Assembly (NCBI GenBank): GCA_949283205.1
Contig: CASDSD010000003.1
Location: forward strand, 39,091-103,090
Direction: 5' to 3'
DNA from: an uncultured Alistipes sp.
Lineage (GTDB): Bacteria; Bacteroidota; Bacteroidia; Bacteroidales; Rikenellaceae
Length of the DNA: 64,000 bases
In this document: positions 35,695 through 45,371 of the stretch, in pieces
How positions within the stretch are numbered: position 1 is the first letter of the stretch
Layout: the number at the start of each line of letters is the position of its first letter
Translations under genes and position numbers: made by a program
The notes under the pieces: generated by a model
Told to the model about the DNA's origin: nothing
What the model saw: the letters and a program-made list of their open reading frames with translations, nothing else
The model's database searches: none

Positions 35695-38600
35695 ATGCGC
35701 AAAGTTACGAAAATATTGTTAAAGGCGTTATCAGTAACGGTTTTGTTTCTGATATTTTGCCCCATTGCGCTCACGCTGCTCATCTCGCTGCCGTCGGTCC
35801 AGAACTTTGTTGTCGGCCGTGCCGCAAAGTACATGTCGCGCAAGTTGGAGACTACGGTATCGATAGACCGCATTCGTCTGGGGGCGTGGGGCAGTATCCG
35901 TGTGGACGGCTTTTATGTCGAGGATTACCAGCAGGATACGTTGCTCTATGTGGGGCGCCTGCAGCTCCATATGGCAGGGCTGCGGGACAATCGCTCGGGC
36001 ATTGTTTTGCGCAACGGCGAGGTGAGCGACACGAAACTCTACCTTCGCGAGACACCCGAAGGGGTGATGAATATCAAGCAGGTGATGGACCGCCTCTCGA
36101 AGAAGGAGAAGAAGGGCGGCGGCGACTTCGGCTTCGGCATCCGCAACGTGCAGATCGACGACTTCACCCTCATCATCGAACGGCGCGAGCATCGCGATCC
36201 CGAGTACGGAATAGACTACAGCGACATGCACCTCGAGCATACGTCGGCCTTCATCGAGGGCTTCATCCTGCAAGGAAGCACCATCGGAGGATATATACGC
36301 AACTTCACGACGACGGAGCATTGCGGCTTCAGGATCGACAACTTCACGGGGCGCTTCCTGGTGGACAAGGGTCTGGTCGATCTGCGCGACTTCGAGATCG
36401 ACACCGACGAGTCGTCCATACGCCTGCGGTCACTGGTGTTGCGCGGCGAGGACTGGGGCTCGTACAAGGACTTCGTACACAATGTTGCCATCGACGGCGA
36501 ACTCTACGATACGTCGGTCTCGACGGACGACATAGCGCACTTCGCGCCGGGGCTGCTGCCGTGGAAACTTGCGGTGAAGGATATGCAGGTCAAGGTTGCG
36601 GGCTCTGTCGCCGACATGAATGTCAATGTGGAGAATATCTCTTTCGGCGAACACTCGTCGTTGCGGGCCTCAGTGGATCTGCGGGGGCTGCCCGATGTGA
36701 GGAAGGCGACGATGACGGTCGACCTGAAACGTCTGGCCACATGCGAGACCGATGTGTCGCGTCTGGTGTCGGGGATCGGCGGTCGGGACCTCTCGGAGAA
36801 GATACGTTCTGTCATGAGCAGCGCGGGTGAGATGATATGTGCGGGCAGTTTCAGCGGCGGCCTGCGCTCCTTCGCCACCGATCTGAAACTGACCACGCAG
36901 GCGGGAAACGCCGCGCTGGCGGTGAAACGTTCCCCCGTAAAGGTCGAGAAGGGAGACTCCGGGGCGCGTTACGCGGTGACGGCCTCTGCCGACGTGCGTC
37001 ATCTGCGCCTGGGGCGGCTGTTGCACAACAGTACGCTGGGACCCGTATCGGCCCGGGTGCGCTTCGACGGCACGATGTCCGACGGCGGCGGCATAGACGG
37101 TAGCGTGAACGGAAATGTGGAGTCGATCGAGTTGATGGAGTGCCTGTACGACTCGCTGTCGCTCTCGGGGCGTATCCTTGACAAGAGTTTCACGGGAACG
37201 CTGCGCAGCGACTGTGAGCCGCTGACGATGATGCTCAGCGGAAAGGCCGACATGAACGGTGCGGAGCCCGTGTGCGATGTGCGTCTGGTCGTGGACCGGG
37301 CCGATCTGCGCGCCATGAACATAAATAGCCGCGATTCGGTCTCGACACTTGCGCTGGGCGCCGAGATGTATGCCGTGGGGCGCTGGCCCGACGCGATGAA
37401 CGGTACGTTGACCCTCGGCGGGCAGTACATATACGACCTGGATACGCTGCGCAGCGGCGAGATGAAGATTACGGCGCGCAGCAGCGAAGGCCGCCGGTCG
37501 GTGTCGCTCACGTCGGACTTCGCCGATGCCACCTTTACCGGGCCGACGAGCTATGCCGAGATAGCGAAGTATCTCGAGTCGGCGATGAGCAAATATCTGC
37601 CGTCGCTGTTCGACGACGGCGTCCGGGAGTATGTCGGGCCCGACAAGGCGGGGTATTCTACGCTGGCCGTCACGGTCAAGGATCTGGACCCGCTGCTGAA
37701 TGCCATATCGGACGGGTTGCAGCTGGCTCCGGGGTCGAAGTTCAACTTCATGCTCAACCCGGCGGATAACGTCATATCGCTGCGTGCCGAGTCGGATTAT
37801 GTCGAGCGGGGCCGCATCCTGGCCACGCGCATGAAGATGAACATGGTGAATCAGGGCGATTCGCTGGCTCTGTTCCTCACGTCGGAGGATCTCTATGCCG
37901 GAGGCATGCATACGCCGCAGCTCACCATGATGGGAGGGGCGAAGAACGACCGCATGACCGTCTCGGCGGGATTTGACGATCCGGCCGATTCGTTGTCTGG
38001 CATGTTGTCGTTGTGGGCGCGTGTCGGGCGCGACGACTCGACGGGGATGCGCCACGTGACGATGACGGTGCTGCCGTCTACGGTGACGCAGGGCCGCCGC
38101 AACTGGCGTATATCGTCCGACCGGATCACGATAGATACGGCGCGCGTGGTCGTGAACGACTTCATGGTGCGTACCGAGAGCCAGATGCTGCATATCGACG
38201 GCGTGGCGTCGCGCAGCCGTGCCGATTCGCTGACGTTGCGGCTCAACAATTTCGATGTCTCGTCGCTGGCGGGATTTGCCGTGGGCATGGGATATGATGT
38301 CGAGGGTACGAGCAGCGGTACGGCCTCGATGAAGTCGGTGCTGCACCGCGGCGAGCTGACCTCGGACATAAGTCTGGACAACGTTACGGTGAACGGCGTG
38401 GCGGTGCCGCCCCTGCAGCTCGACTCGCGCTGGGATTTCGAGCAGCAGCGCGTGCGCATTCTTATGAACAACCGTACCACGGGTGACAATATCGTGCGCG
38501 GCTATTATGCCCCCTCTACGGGTCGCTATTATGCCGAGGCGCGCATCGAGGGGATGAACATGAGTCTGCTCGACCCGATCCTGTCGGGTGTGGTGTCGGG

Positions 38601-40443
38601 CACGGCGGGTACGGCGACCGCATCGCTCGAACTGATGGGACAGAACCGCGACGCCTCGCTTACGGGGTCGATCGACGTGACGGACCTGGCCACGACGGTG
38701 GACTTCACGCAGGCGCGCTATACGGTGCCCCGCGCCACGATCGCCGTGGAGGACAACCATCTGCGTGCCACCAACGTGCGGGTCTACGATTCGGAACAGA
38801 ACGAGGGACTGCTGACGATGGATCTTAACCTGCAGCATACGTCTAACATATCGTACCAGATGCGTGTGGTGCCGCGCAACATGATCGTGCTGAATACCAC
38901 CTCGCGCGACAACGACCTCTTCTACGGCAAGGTCTACGCGTCGGGCGTGGCGACCATCAGCGGCAGCAAGAAGGGTACGACGCTCGATATCGTAGCCTCG
39001 ACGACGGGCAACTCGCAATTCTTCATGCCCCTGTCGAGCAAGACGGATGTTGCCACGGCGGATTTCGTCATCTTCGAGAAGCCGGGCATACAGCTCGATA
39101 CGATGAACTACCTCGAGCGCAAGAAACTGATGTTCGAGCGCCGCAACCGCACGCGGACGACGGAGGGCAGCACGATGAATATCAATATCGAGCTTACGGC
39201 CAACCCCAATGCCGAGGTGCAGCTGGTGATCGACCCGACGGTGGGAGATATCATCAAGGTACGCGGCGACGGTACGCTCAACATGCGGATCGTGCCGAGC
39301 GCCAACATATTCGACATGTACGGCGACTATACCATCACGGAGGGCAGCTACCTGTTCACGTTGCAGAATATTATCAACAAGCTCTTCATCATCGAGTCGG
39401 GTTCGACGATACAGTGGGCGGGCGACCCGATGGATGCGCGGCTGGATATCAACGCCGTATACAAACTCAAGGCGTCGCTCAAGCCGCTGCTTTCGTCTAC
39501 GACTTTGGACAACATATCGCGCGCCGTGCCTGTGGAGTGCATCATCAACCTGTCGGACAAGCTGACCAATCCTTCTGTGACCTTCGACATAAAGGTCCCG
39601 AACGCCGACTCCGAGATCCAGAATGCCGTGGCCAACCTGCTCAACAACCAGCAGTCGATAGCCACGCAGTTCATGTACCTGCTGGTGAGCGCCAGCTTCT
39701 ATTCCGACTCGTCCACCTCGTCGAGCATAGGTGCGTCGGCGTCGGCCGCGACGGGCTTCGAGCTGCTGTCGAACCAGTTGAGCAACTGGCTCTCGAGCGA
39801 CGACTACAACATCGTGCTGCGGTATCGCCCGCGGTCGGAGCTTACGAGCGACGAGATCGACTTCGGTTTCTCGAAGAGCCTCGTGAGCGACCGCCTTATC
39901 GTGGAGCTCGAGGGCAACTACCTTATCGACAACCAGATGTCGGCCAACAGCAACATGTCCAATTTCCTGGGCGAGGCCTATATTACGTGGCTTATCGACG
40001 AGAACGGCAACCTGCGCATGAGGGGTTTCACGCAGACGATCGACCGTTTCGACGAGAACCAGGGTCTGCAGGAGACGGGCGTCGGCATATATTATAAGGA
40101 GGACTTCGAGAACTGGAAGGACCTGAAACGGCGCGTGCGCGAGCGTTTCATGAGCAAGCGTCGCCGTGCGCAGCGCGATGCCGAGCTGCAGGAGGCTCTG
40201 GAGGAGCGCATGATGCAGGCCGACAGCGTCGGGGCGGCGGAAGCCGCTGCCGAAAGTGCTGCGGTGGGGACGCGACGCCGGCGTCGTGATGCCGGGGCAT
40301 CCGGAGAGGGGGCGGACACCGTGGCCCGCACCGTACCTGTGAATGCCGCCGAAGGCAAAGGTGCGCCGGCGGGTGACCGGAGTGCGGCGGCCGTGACGGA
40401 GCCGGAGATGTATGAATGGATAGAGTTTGAAAAGAGCGAGTAG
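35695..40443 (+). CDS. tamB: TamB-like translocation/assembly protein (DUF490)
   Basis: 1582 residues. N-terminal membrane anchor (about 8-30), then a long chain of beta-rich repeats that in this AsmA-like family forms a lipid-transfer groove spanning the periplasm, and the C-terminal TamB domain (about 1130-1480) with VDPTVGDIIKVRGDGTLNM and GDYTITEGSYLFTLQNI. The tail after about 1480 is Glu/Arg/Ala-rich and low complexity. Function: transport of phospholipid to, or assembly in, the outer membrane. Single gene divergent from tsaD; ends 215 bases before exbB. Confidence 0.93.
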   Translation: MRKVTKILLKALSVTVLFLIFCPIALTLLISLPSVQNFVVGRAAKYMSRKLETTVSIDRIRLGAWGSIRVDGFYVEDYQQDTLLYVGRLQLHMAGLRDNRSGIVLRNGEVSDTKLYLRETPEGVMNIKQVMDRLSKKEKKGGGDFGFGIRNVQIDDFTLIIERREHRDPEYGIDYSDMHLEHTSAFIEGFILQGSTIGGYIRNFTTTEHCGFRIDNFTGRFLVDKGLVDLRDFEIDTDESSIRLRSLVLRGEDWGSYKDFVHNVAIDGELYDTSVSTDDIAHFAPGLLPWKLAVKDMQVKVAGSVADMNVNVENISFGEHSSLRASVDLRGLPDVRKATMTVDLKRLATCETDVSRLVSGIGGRDLSEKIRSVMSSAGEMICAGSFSGGLRSFATDLKLTTQAGNAALAVKRSPVKVEKGDSGARYAVTASADVRHLRLGRLLHNSTLGPVSARVRFDGTMSDGGGIDGSVNGNVESIELMECLYDSLSLSGRILDKSFTGTLRSDCEPLTMMLSGKADMNGAEPVCDVRLVVDRADLRAMNINSRDSVSTLALGAEMYAVGRWPDAMNGTLTLGGQYIYDLDTLRSGEMKITARSSEGRRSVSLTSDFADATFTGPTSYAEIAKYLESAMSKYLPSLFDDGVREYVGPDKAGYSTLAVTVKDLDPLLNAISDGLQLAPGSKFNFMLNPADNVISLRAESDYVERGRILATRMKMNMVNQGDSLALFLTSEDLYAGGMHTPQLTMMGGAKNDRMTVSAGFDDPADSLSGMLSLWARVGRDDSTGMRHVTMTVLPSTVTQGRRNWRISSDRITIDTARVVVNDFMVRTESQMLHIDGVASRSRADSLTLRLNNFDVSSLAGFAVGMGYDVEGTSSGTASMKSVLHRGELTSDISLDNVTVNGVAVPPLQLDSRWDFEQQRVRILMNNRTTGDNIVRGYYAPSTGRYYAEARIEGMNMSLLDPILSGVVSGTAGTATASLELMGQNRDASLTGSIDVTDLATTVDFTQARYTVPRATIAVEDNHLRATNVRVYDSEQNEGLLTMDLNLQHTSNISYQMRVVPRNMIVLNTTSRDNDLFYGKVYASGVATISGSKKGTTLDIVASTTGNSQFFMPLSSKTDVATADFVIFEKPGIQLDTMNYLERKKLMFERRNRTRTTEGSTMNINIELTANPNAEVQLVIDPTVGDIIKVRGDGTLNMRIVPSANIFDMYGDYTITEGSYLFTLQNIINKLFIIESGSTIQWAGDPMDARLDINAVYKLKASLKPLLSSTTLDNISRAVPVECIINLSDKLTNPSVTFDIKVPNADSEIQNAVANLLNNQQSIATQFMYLLVSASFYSDSSTSSSIGASASAATGFELLSNQLSNWLSSDDYNIVLRYRPRSELTSDEIDFGFSKSLVSDRLIVELEGNYLIDNQMSANSNMSNFLGEAYITWLIDENGNLRMRGFTQTIDRFDENQGLQETGVGIYYKEDFENWKDLKRRVRERFMSKRRRAQRDAELQEALEERMMQADSVGAAEAAAESAAVGTRRRRRDAGASGEGADTVARTVPVNAAEGKGAPAGDRSAAAVTEPEMYEWIEFEKSE

Positions 40444-40465
40444 CCGGCAGACGCGGATGGAACGT

Positions 40466-40474
40466 GGGGGGGGG
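40466..40474. repeat. G9 homopolymer in the tamB-exbB gap
   Basis: Nine consecutive G on the plus strand, about 120 bases upstream of the likely exbB promoter. A third long G/C run in the window besides the C10 runs at 54698 and 55368. Confidence 0.9.
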
Positions 40475-40594
40475 TGAATTGTCAATGAGGCAGGTGGCGT
40501 GTGCGAATTATGTGGAACGCGAATGGCGGCGATGACCGTGAGCGAGACCCCTGGGACGGGGTGAGAGAAGATGTCCGTAAATGCGGATTTGAGA

Positions 40595-40602
40595 TAATTT
40601 TG
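40595..40602 (+). promoter_or_regulatory. -7 element of exbB-exbD-tonB
   Basis: TAATTTTG, 57 bases before the exbB ATG; no clear -33 element. Confidence 0.45.
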
Positions 40603-40658
40603 GATAATGATAGAGAACGAGTAACTTAATAGAAAACTTAAATAAAACAGGAAAGACT

Positions 40659-41363
40659 ATGATCGAATTTCTTCAGGCTGCCGAGACTGCGGCAGTGGCG
40701 GCAGCCGAGACTGCCGAGGCAACGGTAAACAACGAGGCGGTGAGCATGAGCTTGTGGGAGCTTTTTTCGAAGGGAGGCTGGCTGATGTGGCCGCTGCTCA
40801 TTCTGGGCGGCATCACGGTGTTCATCTTCGTGGAGCGTTATCTTGCCATACGCAAGGCGTCGGTGCTGGACATGAACTTCATGAACCGTATCCGCGACTA
40901 CATCTCGGACGGCAAGATCCGCTCGGCGATAGATCTCTGCCGCAAGACCAATACCCCGATCGCACGCATGATCGAGAAGGGCATAGGCCGTATCGGCCGT
41001 CCGATGAGTGACATACAGTCGGCCATCGAGAATGTTGCCAACCTCGAGGTGTCGAAGCTCGAGAACGGCCTGCCGTTCCTGGCCACGATTGCGGGAGGTG
41101 CGCCCATGATCGGATTCCTCGGTACGGTACTCGGTATGGTGCAGACCTTCATGGACATGTCGGCTGCGGGCGGTACGGTGGACATGTCGCTTCTGTCGAG
41201 CGGTATGTATGTGGCCATGGTTACGACCGTGGCTGGTCTTATCGTCGGCATCCCCGCATATTTCGGATACAACTATCTGGTGGCCCGCATCGAGAAGCTG
41301 GTGTTCCAGATGGAGGCCAACTCGATCGCCTTCATGGACATATTGAATCAACCCGTAAAATAA
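40659..41363 (+). CDS. exbB: ExbB/TolQ/MotA-type proton channel subunit
   Basis: 234 residues. Ala-rich N-terminus, first span at about 43-62 (WLMWPLLILGGITVFIFVERYLAI), a cytoplasmic loop, then two further spans (LPFLATIAGGAPMIGFLGTVLGMV and SGMYVAMVTTVAGLIVGIPAYFGY) with the conserved GLLGTV-like motif GFLGTVLGM. With ExbD it uses the proton gradient to energise TonB. First of four genes; 7 bases before exbD. Confidence 0.93.
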   Translation: MIEFLQAAETAAVAAAETAEATVNNEAVSMSLWELFSKGGWLMWPLLILGGITVFIFVERYLAIRKASVLDMNFMNRIRDYISDGKIRSAIDLCRKTNTPIARMIEKGIGRIGRPMSDIQSAIENVANLEVSKLENGLPFLATIAGGAPMIGFLGTVLGMVQTFMDMSAAGGTVDMSLLSSGMYVAMVTTVAGLIVGIPAYFGYNYLVARIEKLVFQMEANSIAFMDILNQPVK

Positions 41364-41370
41364 CACGACC

Positions 41371-41775
41371 ATGGCAATAAAACGAGGATCGAAGGTCAAT
41401 CAGTCGTTCTCGGCGTCGTCGATGACGGACTTGATGTTCCTGTTGCTGCTCTTCATGATCATAGCAACGACGCTCATCAATCCCAACGCCGTGAAACTGA
41501 TGCTGCCCAAGAGCGCGAACCAGCTCAAGGACAAGGCCGTGACGACGGTGTCGATAAAGGATGCGGGCAACGGCCGCTACATCTATTACGTCGAGCTGGA
41601 GAATGTCGGCTCGCGCGAGGGTGTGGCTCGCGCGCTCCAGAGCCGTCTGGCGGGCCAGGAGAAGCCTACCATATCGCTTCATGCCGACAGGACGGTGGCG
41701 TGGGACGAGATCGTGCAGATGATGAACATCGCCAAGGACAACGGTTACGGATTGATCGCCGCCACGCAGCCCTGA
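41371..41775 (+). CDS. exbD: ExbD/TolR family protein
   Basis: 134 residues. Basic N-terminus, one span around 15-38 (ASSMTDLMFLLLLFMIIATTLI) with the conserved Asp (TDLMF) that carries protons, then a periplasmic domain with VKLMLPKSANQ and ISLHADRTVAWDEIVQMM. Partner of ExbB; 39 bases before the tonB-like gene. Confidence 0.93.
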   Translation: MAIKRGSKVNQSFSASSMTDLMFLLLLFMIIATTLINPNAVKLMLPKSANQLKDKAVTTVSIKDAGNGRYIYYVELENVGSREGVARALQSRLAGQEKPTISLHADRTVAWDEIVQMMNIAKDNGYGLIAATQP

Positions 41776-41814
41776 TGCACGGGGGCGGGTGACGACGGAT
41801 AAAACGGAACGATT

Positions 41815-42495
41815 ATGAACTACTACGATGAAAACGACGACAGACCGAAGCTTTACGGCGGAGTGGCTGTCGGGGCATACGTTATAGTGATAGCCGCAGC
41901 GATGCTGTTGGGACACATATCCATCGACAAGGTCGAAGAGCCCGCAACGCTTATCATAGAACTCGAGGAGGAGCCGCCGCGGCCGCAGCGCACGGTAGTG
42001 ACGCAGCAGGCGCCGCGCCACGAGAATATCTCTACGGAGCGCGACAACTCGCAGCAGGTGACCGGTACCGACGAGCAGACGCGTACGGTGAACCGCCGTG
42101 CCATCTTCCACAGCAACACCGACGGCGCGGATGAGGAGGAGGATGTGGGCAACCCCTACAGCCGCGAGGGGGAGGAGAATACCGCCTCGGGTGACGGCGG
42201 GGGACTGAACCCCATCGGCAACGACCAGCTGGACGAGGGACTGCGCGGACGGGGCCTTGTGGGGAACCTGCCGCTTCCGGAGTATCCCGGCAACACGAGC
42301 GGCAAGATTGTGATCCGCGTGGCCGTGGATCAGCACGGCGTGGTTACGAGTGCGGCCTACGAACCCAAGGGCTCTACCTCGTCGGATGCGGCGTTGATCG
42401 CTGCGGCTATCGCCGCGGCGAAGAAGGCGCGCTTCACCGAAAGCCGCAGCTTCGTGCAGGGCGGTACCATAACGTATAACTTCAAACTCAACTGA
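41815..42495 (+). CDS. tonB: TonB/TolA-like energy transducer
   Basis: 226 residues. One span at about 14-34 (GGVAVGAYVIVIAAAMLLGHI), an acidic/Gln-Pro linker (LIIELEEEPPRPQR) and a C-terminal TonB-like domain (LPEYPGNTSGKIVIRVAVDQHGVV, AAAIAAAKKARFTES, GTITYNFKLN). The linker is short compared with typical TonB. Sits directly after exbB-exbD, so forms the third part of the complex; 5 bases precede the DUF1573 gene. Confidence 0.85.
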   Translation: MNYYDENDDRPKLYGGVAVGAYVIVIAAAMLLGHISIDKVEEPATLIIELEEEPPRPQRTVVTQQAPRHENISTERDNSQQVTGTDEQTRTVNRRAIFHSNTDGADEEEDVGNPYSREGEENTASGDGGGLNPIGNDQLDEGLRGRGLVGNLPLPEYPGNTSGKIVIRVAVDQHGVVTSAAYEPKGSTSSDAALIAAAIAAAKKARFTESRSFVQGGTITYNFKLN

Positions 42496-42500
42496 CGACG

Positions 42501-43010
42501 ATGGGACTTCTGGCAAGACGGATTATGTTCTCTCTCCTGGTGGCTGTGGCCGCTGTCCCGGCCGTTTCGGCGCATGCGGCCGAGGGGCGGAACGGAATGC
42601 AGGAACGGCCGGGGTCGCAGGAGAAGCAGGAGCAGACGCAGGGCCTTCAGCGCCGTAAGGCCCGCTCGGGACCCCATATGGCTTTCGACCGCACGTCGCA
42701 CGACTTCGGCGACGTGGCGCGTCACGGCGGCGATCTCATAAAGGAGTTCCGCTTTGTGAACGACGGCGACGAGCCGCTGGTGATAAAGAAGATCACCAAG
42801 GCCTGTTCGTGCCTTACGGTCTACTTCTCGCGCAAGCCGGTGCTGCCGGGCGAGACATCCGTCATCAAGATCAAGTACGAGCCGCACAAGATCGAGGAGG
42901 GTATATTCCACCGCGTCATACAGATCTATTCCAACTCGCCCGAGGGGGTGCGCCTGCTTACGATACAGGGCAACTCGATCGAGGACAACACCTCCCGCAA
43001 ACGCCATTGA
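42501..43010 (+). CDS. DUF1573 secreted protein
   Basis: 169 residues. Signal peptide to about residue 27 (LLVAVAAVPAVSAHA), Gln-rich stretch, then DUF1573/ASH-like beta domain: FDRTSHDFGDVARHGGDLIKEFRFVNDGDEPLVI, ACSCLTVYF, and GIFHRVIQIYSNSPEG. Abundant in Bacteroidetes, no known role. Last gene of the exbB-exbD-tonB unit, ended by a strong terminator; periplasmic location suggests a link to that complex (inference). Confidence 0.88.
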   Translation: MGLLARRIMFSLLVAVAAVPAVSAHAAEGRNGMQERPGSQEKQEQTQGLQRRKARSGPHMAFDRTSHDFGDVARHGGDLIKEFRFVNDGDEPLVIKKITKACSCLTVYFSRKPVLPGETSVIKIKYEPHKIEEGIFHRVIQIYSNSPEGVRLLTIQGNSIEDNTSRKRH

Positions 43011-43080
43011 CCGCGCTCCGGGCCGTGGCCGGGGCACGGCAGGCCCGCTTCGCAGATTGGCGGCCGGTTGGATAAACGAC

Positions 43081-43114
43081 AAAAATCCACTCCTGAAAAG
43101 GGAGTGGATTTTTG
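43081..43114. terminator. Bidirectional terminator between DUF1573 gene and glgB
   Basis: Stem AAAAATCCACTC / GAGTGGATTTTT with an A-run at one side and T-run at the other, so it works for transcripts from both directions; convergent genes flank it. Confidence 0.85.
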
Positions 43115-43163
43115 TTTCATGCCTTGCGGTATCGGATCATTCGTACCGATCCGATAGGTCGTG

Positions 43164-45191
43164 TCAGTCGTCGCAGCGTCGCAGTACGAGAGCCGTACGC
43201 GAGGTGTTGTATATCTTTATGTGCGGCTGTGCGTCCTCGCCTGCCGGGAACGAGAAGTGCAGGTCGTCCATCGCCTGCCGTGCCAGCCCGCCGAAGCGCT
43301 CCTCGTCTGTCGATAGCAGCGGCACGTATCGTCCTTCGCGCAGCACGGGCAGTTCGTAGTCGGGAATCGACGCCGTGGGGTGCCAGTTGAATACGAACAA
43401 GAGGTCGCCGTGCGAGAAGACCATGGTTTTGTTGTTCTCGTCCATGAGCAGGTTGTATGGATATCCGTCGGCGAGGATGCCGTATTTGCGGACCATGCGG
43501 ATCATCTCACGGTCGAAGTCGGCGAGGAACGAGTATCGCAACTCGTCGCTGTCGCGCAGCGACCATTGGCGGCGTGCGTGGTCGTACGACCAGCCGTTGC
43601 CTTCACGCGGGAAGTCGATCCACTCGGGGTGGCCGAACTCGTTGCCCATGAAGTTGAGGTATGCCTCGCCGCCCGTGGTTATGGTCATCAGGCGTATCAT
43701 CTTGTGCAGGGCCATGCCGCGGTCTATGACGATACTCTGCGTCTTGCGGTCCATCGAGTCGTACATCAGGCGGTCCATAAGCCGGAAGGCGATGGTCTTG
43801 TCGCCCACGAGGGCCTGGTCGTGCGACTCGGCATAGGCTACGGTCTTGACTCCGGGCAGACGGGATGTCATGACCGACCACATCTCCCATATGTTCCAAT
43901 CCTCGTCGGGTATGTCCTTGAGCATCTTGATCCAGAAGTCGGGTATTGCCATGCCGAGGCGGTAGTCGAACCCTATGCCTCCGTCGTAGGGCGGGAAACA
44001 CATCCCGGGCATACCGCTCACCTCTTCGGCGATGGTCACGGCCGAGGGCTTGAAGTCGTGTACGAGGCGGTTCGCAAGAGTGAGGTAAGTCAGGGCGTCG
44101 ATATTGACCCCCTCGTCGAAAAAGCGGTCGCGGCAGTCGAAATCGACATATCCGTGGTGGTGGTATATCATCGAGGTGACGCCGTCGAAGCGGTATCCGT
44201 CGAAGTGGAAGCGGTCGAGCCAGTACTTGACGTTCGAGAGCAGGAAATGCTCCACGCCGCCCTTCCCGTAGTCGAAGGTCATCGAGTCCCAATATTGCTG
44301 GTATCCTTCGGCGCCGGCTTTCGAGTAGAGGTGGTCGGAGCCGTCGAGACCGTTTATCCCTTCGTTCGTATTCTTCACGTAGTGGGCATGCACGAGATCC
44401 ATTATGACCGCCAGCCCCATGCCGTGGGCGGTGTCTACGAGGCGTTTGAGCTGCTCGGGCGTGCCGAAGCGCGACGAGGGGGCGAAGAAGCTCGACACGT
44501 GGTATCCGAACGACCCGTAGTAGGGGTGTTCGGCTATGGCCATAAGCTGCACGGCGGTGTATCCGGCCTCCTTTATTCGCGGCAGCACGTTGTCCGTAAA
44601 CTCGTCGTAGGTGCCTATGCCCTTTTTCTCCTGCGCCATTCCGACGTGCGCCTCGTATATCAGCAGGTCTGCGGCGGCCGCAGGCGAGAAATCCTGGTCG
44701 TGCCACTCGTAAGGTTCGGGCGCCCAGAACTGCGCCGTGTAGTTTTTTGTCTTCTCGTCCTGCACCACGCGCGTGGCATAGGCGGGGATACGGTCCAGCC
44801 ATCCGCTTTCGCCGTGTACGTGCATCTTGTAGAGCGAGCCGTGCGTAAGCCTGTCGGCATACATCGCGTCGGGGAAGAAGGCGCTCCAGACACCGTCGCG
44901 GCTCTTGTCCAGGCGCAGCTGCGTGCGCTGCCACGAATTGAAGTCGCCGAACAGATATACGTCCTGCGCCTCGGGCAGCCATTCGCGGAACCACCAGCCG
45001 CAGAGTTCCTCGTCGCGCTGCCAGCCGTAGTACAGGTATCCGTTGGCATAGTCGACGATCGAGCCGGCACGCTGCGTTATATCCTCCATGCGGTGTACAT
45101 AACGTTCATGGCGTTCGTATATGCGGTCGGCTACGGGTTCAAGCCACTCGTCGCGCTCGACCATGGGGAGCTTTTGGAAAGTCGCATCCAT
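43164..45191 (-). CDS. glgB: Glycogen branching enzyme, GH13 (alpha-1,4-glucan)
   Basis: 675 residues. N-terminal CBM48 region (FREWLPEAQDVYLFGDFNSW), then the (beta/alpha)8 amylase barrel: IMDLVHAHYVKN, YRFDGVTSMIYHHHG (Asp nucleophile about residue 336), TIAEEVSGMPG (acid Glu about 389) and YAESHDQALVGDKT (third Asp), then the C-terminal beta domain. It resembles the eukaryote/GH13_8-type branching enzymes in order and motifs. Transfers alpha-1,4 chain segments to make alpha-1,6 branches in glycogen. Single gene here. Confidence 0.93.
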   Translation of the reverse strand: MDATFQKLPMVERDEWLEPVADRIYERHERYVHRMEDITQRAGSIVDYANGYLYYGWQRDEELCGWWFREWLPEAQDVYLFGDFNSWQRTQLRLDKSRDGVWSAFFPDAMYADRLTHGSLYKMHVHGESGWLDRIPAYATRVVQDEKTKNYTAQFWAPEPYEWHDQDFSPAAAADLLIYEAHVGMAQEKKGIGTYDEFTDNVLPRIKEAGYTAVQLMAIAEHPYYGSFGYHVSSFFAPSSRFGTPEQLKRLVDTAHGMGLAVIMDLVHAHYVKNTNEGINGLDGSDHLYSKAGAEGYQQYWDSMTFDYGKGGVEHFLLSNVKYWLDRFHFDGYRFDGVTSMIYHHHGYVDFDCRDRFFDEGVNIDALTYLTLANRLVHDFKPSAVTIAEEVSGMPGMCFPPYDGGIGFDYRLGMAIPDFWIKMLKDIPDEDWNIWEMWSVMTSRLPGVKTVAYAESHDQALVGDKTIAFRLMDRLMYDSMDRKTQSIVIDRGMALHKMIRLMTITTGGEAYLNFMGNEFGHPEWIDFPREGNGWSYDHARRQWSLRDSDELRYSFLADFDREMIRMVRKYGILADGYPYNLLMDENNKTMVFSHGDLLFVFNWHPTASIPDYELPVLREGRYVPLLSTDEERFGGLARQAMDDLHFSFPAGEDAQPHIKIYNTSRTALVLRRCDD

Positions 45192-45315
45192 AACTCACGA
45201 GATTTTATGGTTTCCGTGGCGCGGTTCGCATGATCGAATATCCGTCCGGGCATGCGGGCCGCCTCCATATACTATTCAAATTTCATGTAAATATAGTACA
45301 CCCCGAGCATAAAAC

Positions 45316-45340
45316 CCCGACCCGTATCGGGATTTTTTTT
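45316..45340. other. Hairpin in the glgB leader
   Basis: Short stem CCCGA / TCGGG followed on the plus strand by ATTTTTTTT, and on the minus strand by TTTTATG. Lies 125-150 bases upstream of the glgB ATG and downstream of the promoter-like element at 45371-45364. It could be an attenuator of glgB or the end of an unseen plus-strand RNA. Confidence 0.4.
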
Positions 45341-45363
45341 GGCTATGGGCGTCCTATGTTATC

Positions 45364-45371
45364 CAAATTTA
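45364..45371 (-). promoter_or_regulatory. -7 element upstream of glgB
   Basis: TAAATTTG on the minus strand, about 173 bases before the ATG, implying a long leader. The 45192-45561 gap holds this, the leader hairpin and the M60 terminator. Confidence 0.35.

Noticed and set aside
36670-40485. A 1271-codon open frame antisense to tamB (and similar ones antisense to secA, glgB and tenI/thiD)
   Set aside because: High GC and codon bias open antisense frames; translations are Arg/His-rich with no domain, while the sense frames carry full families.
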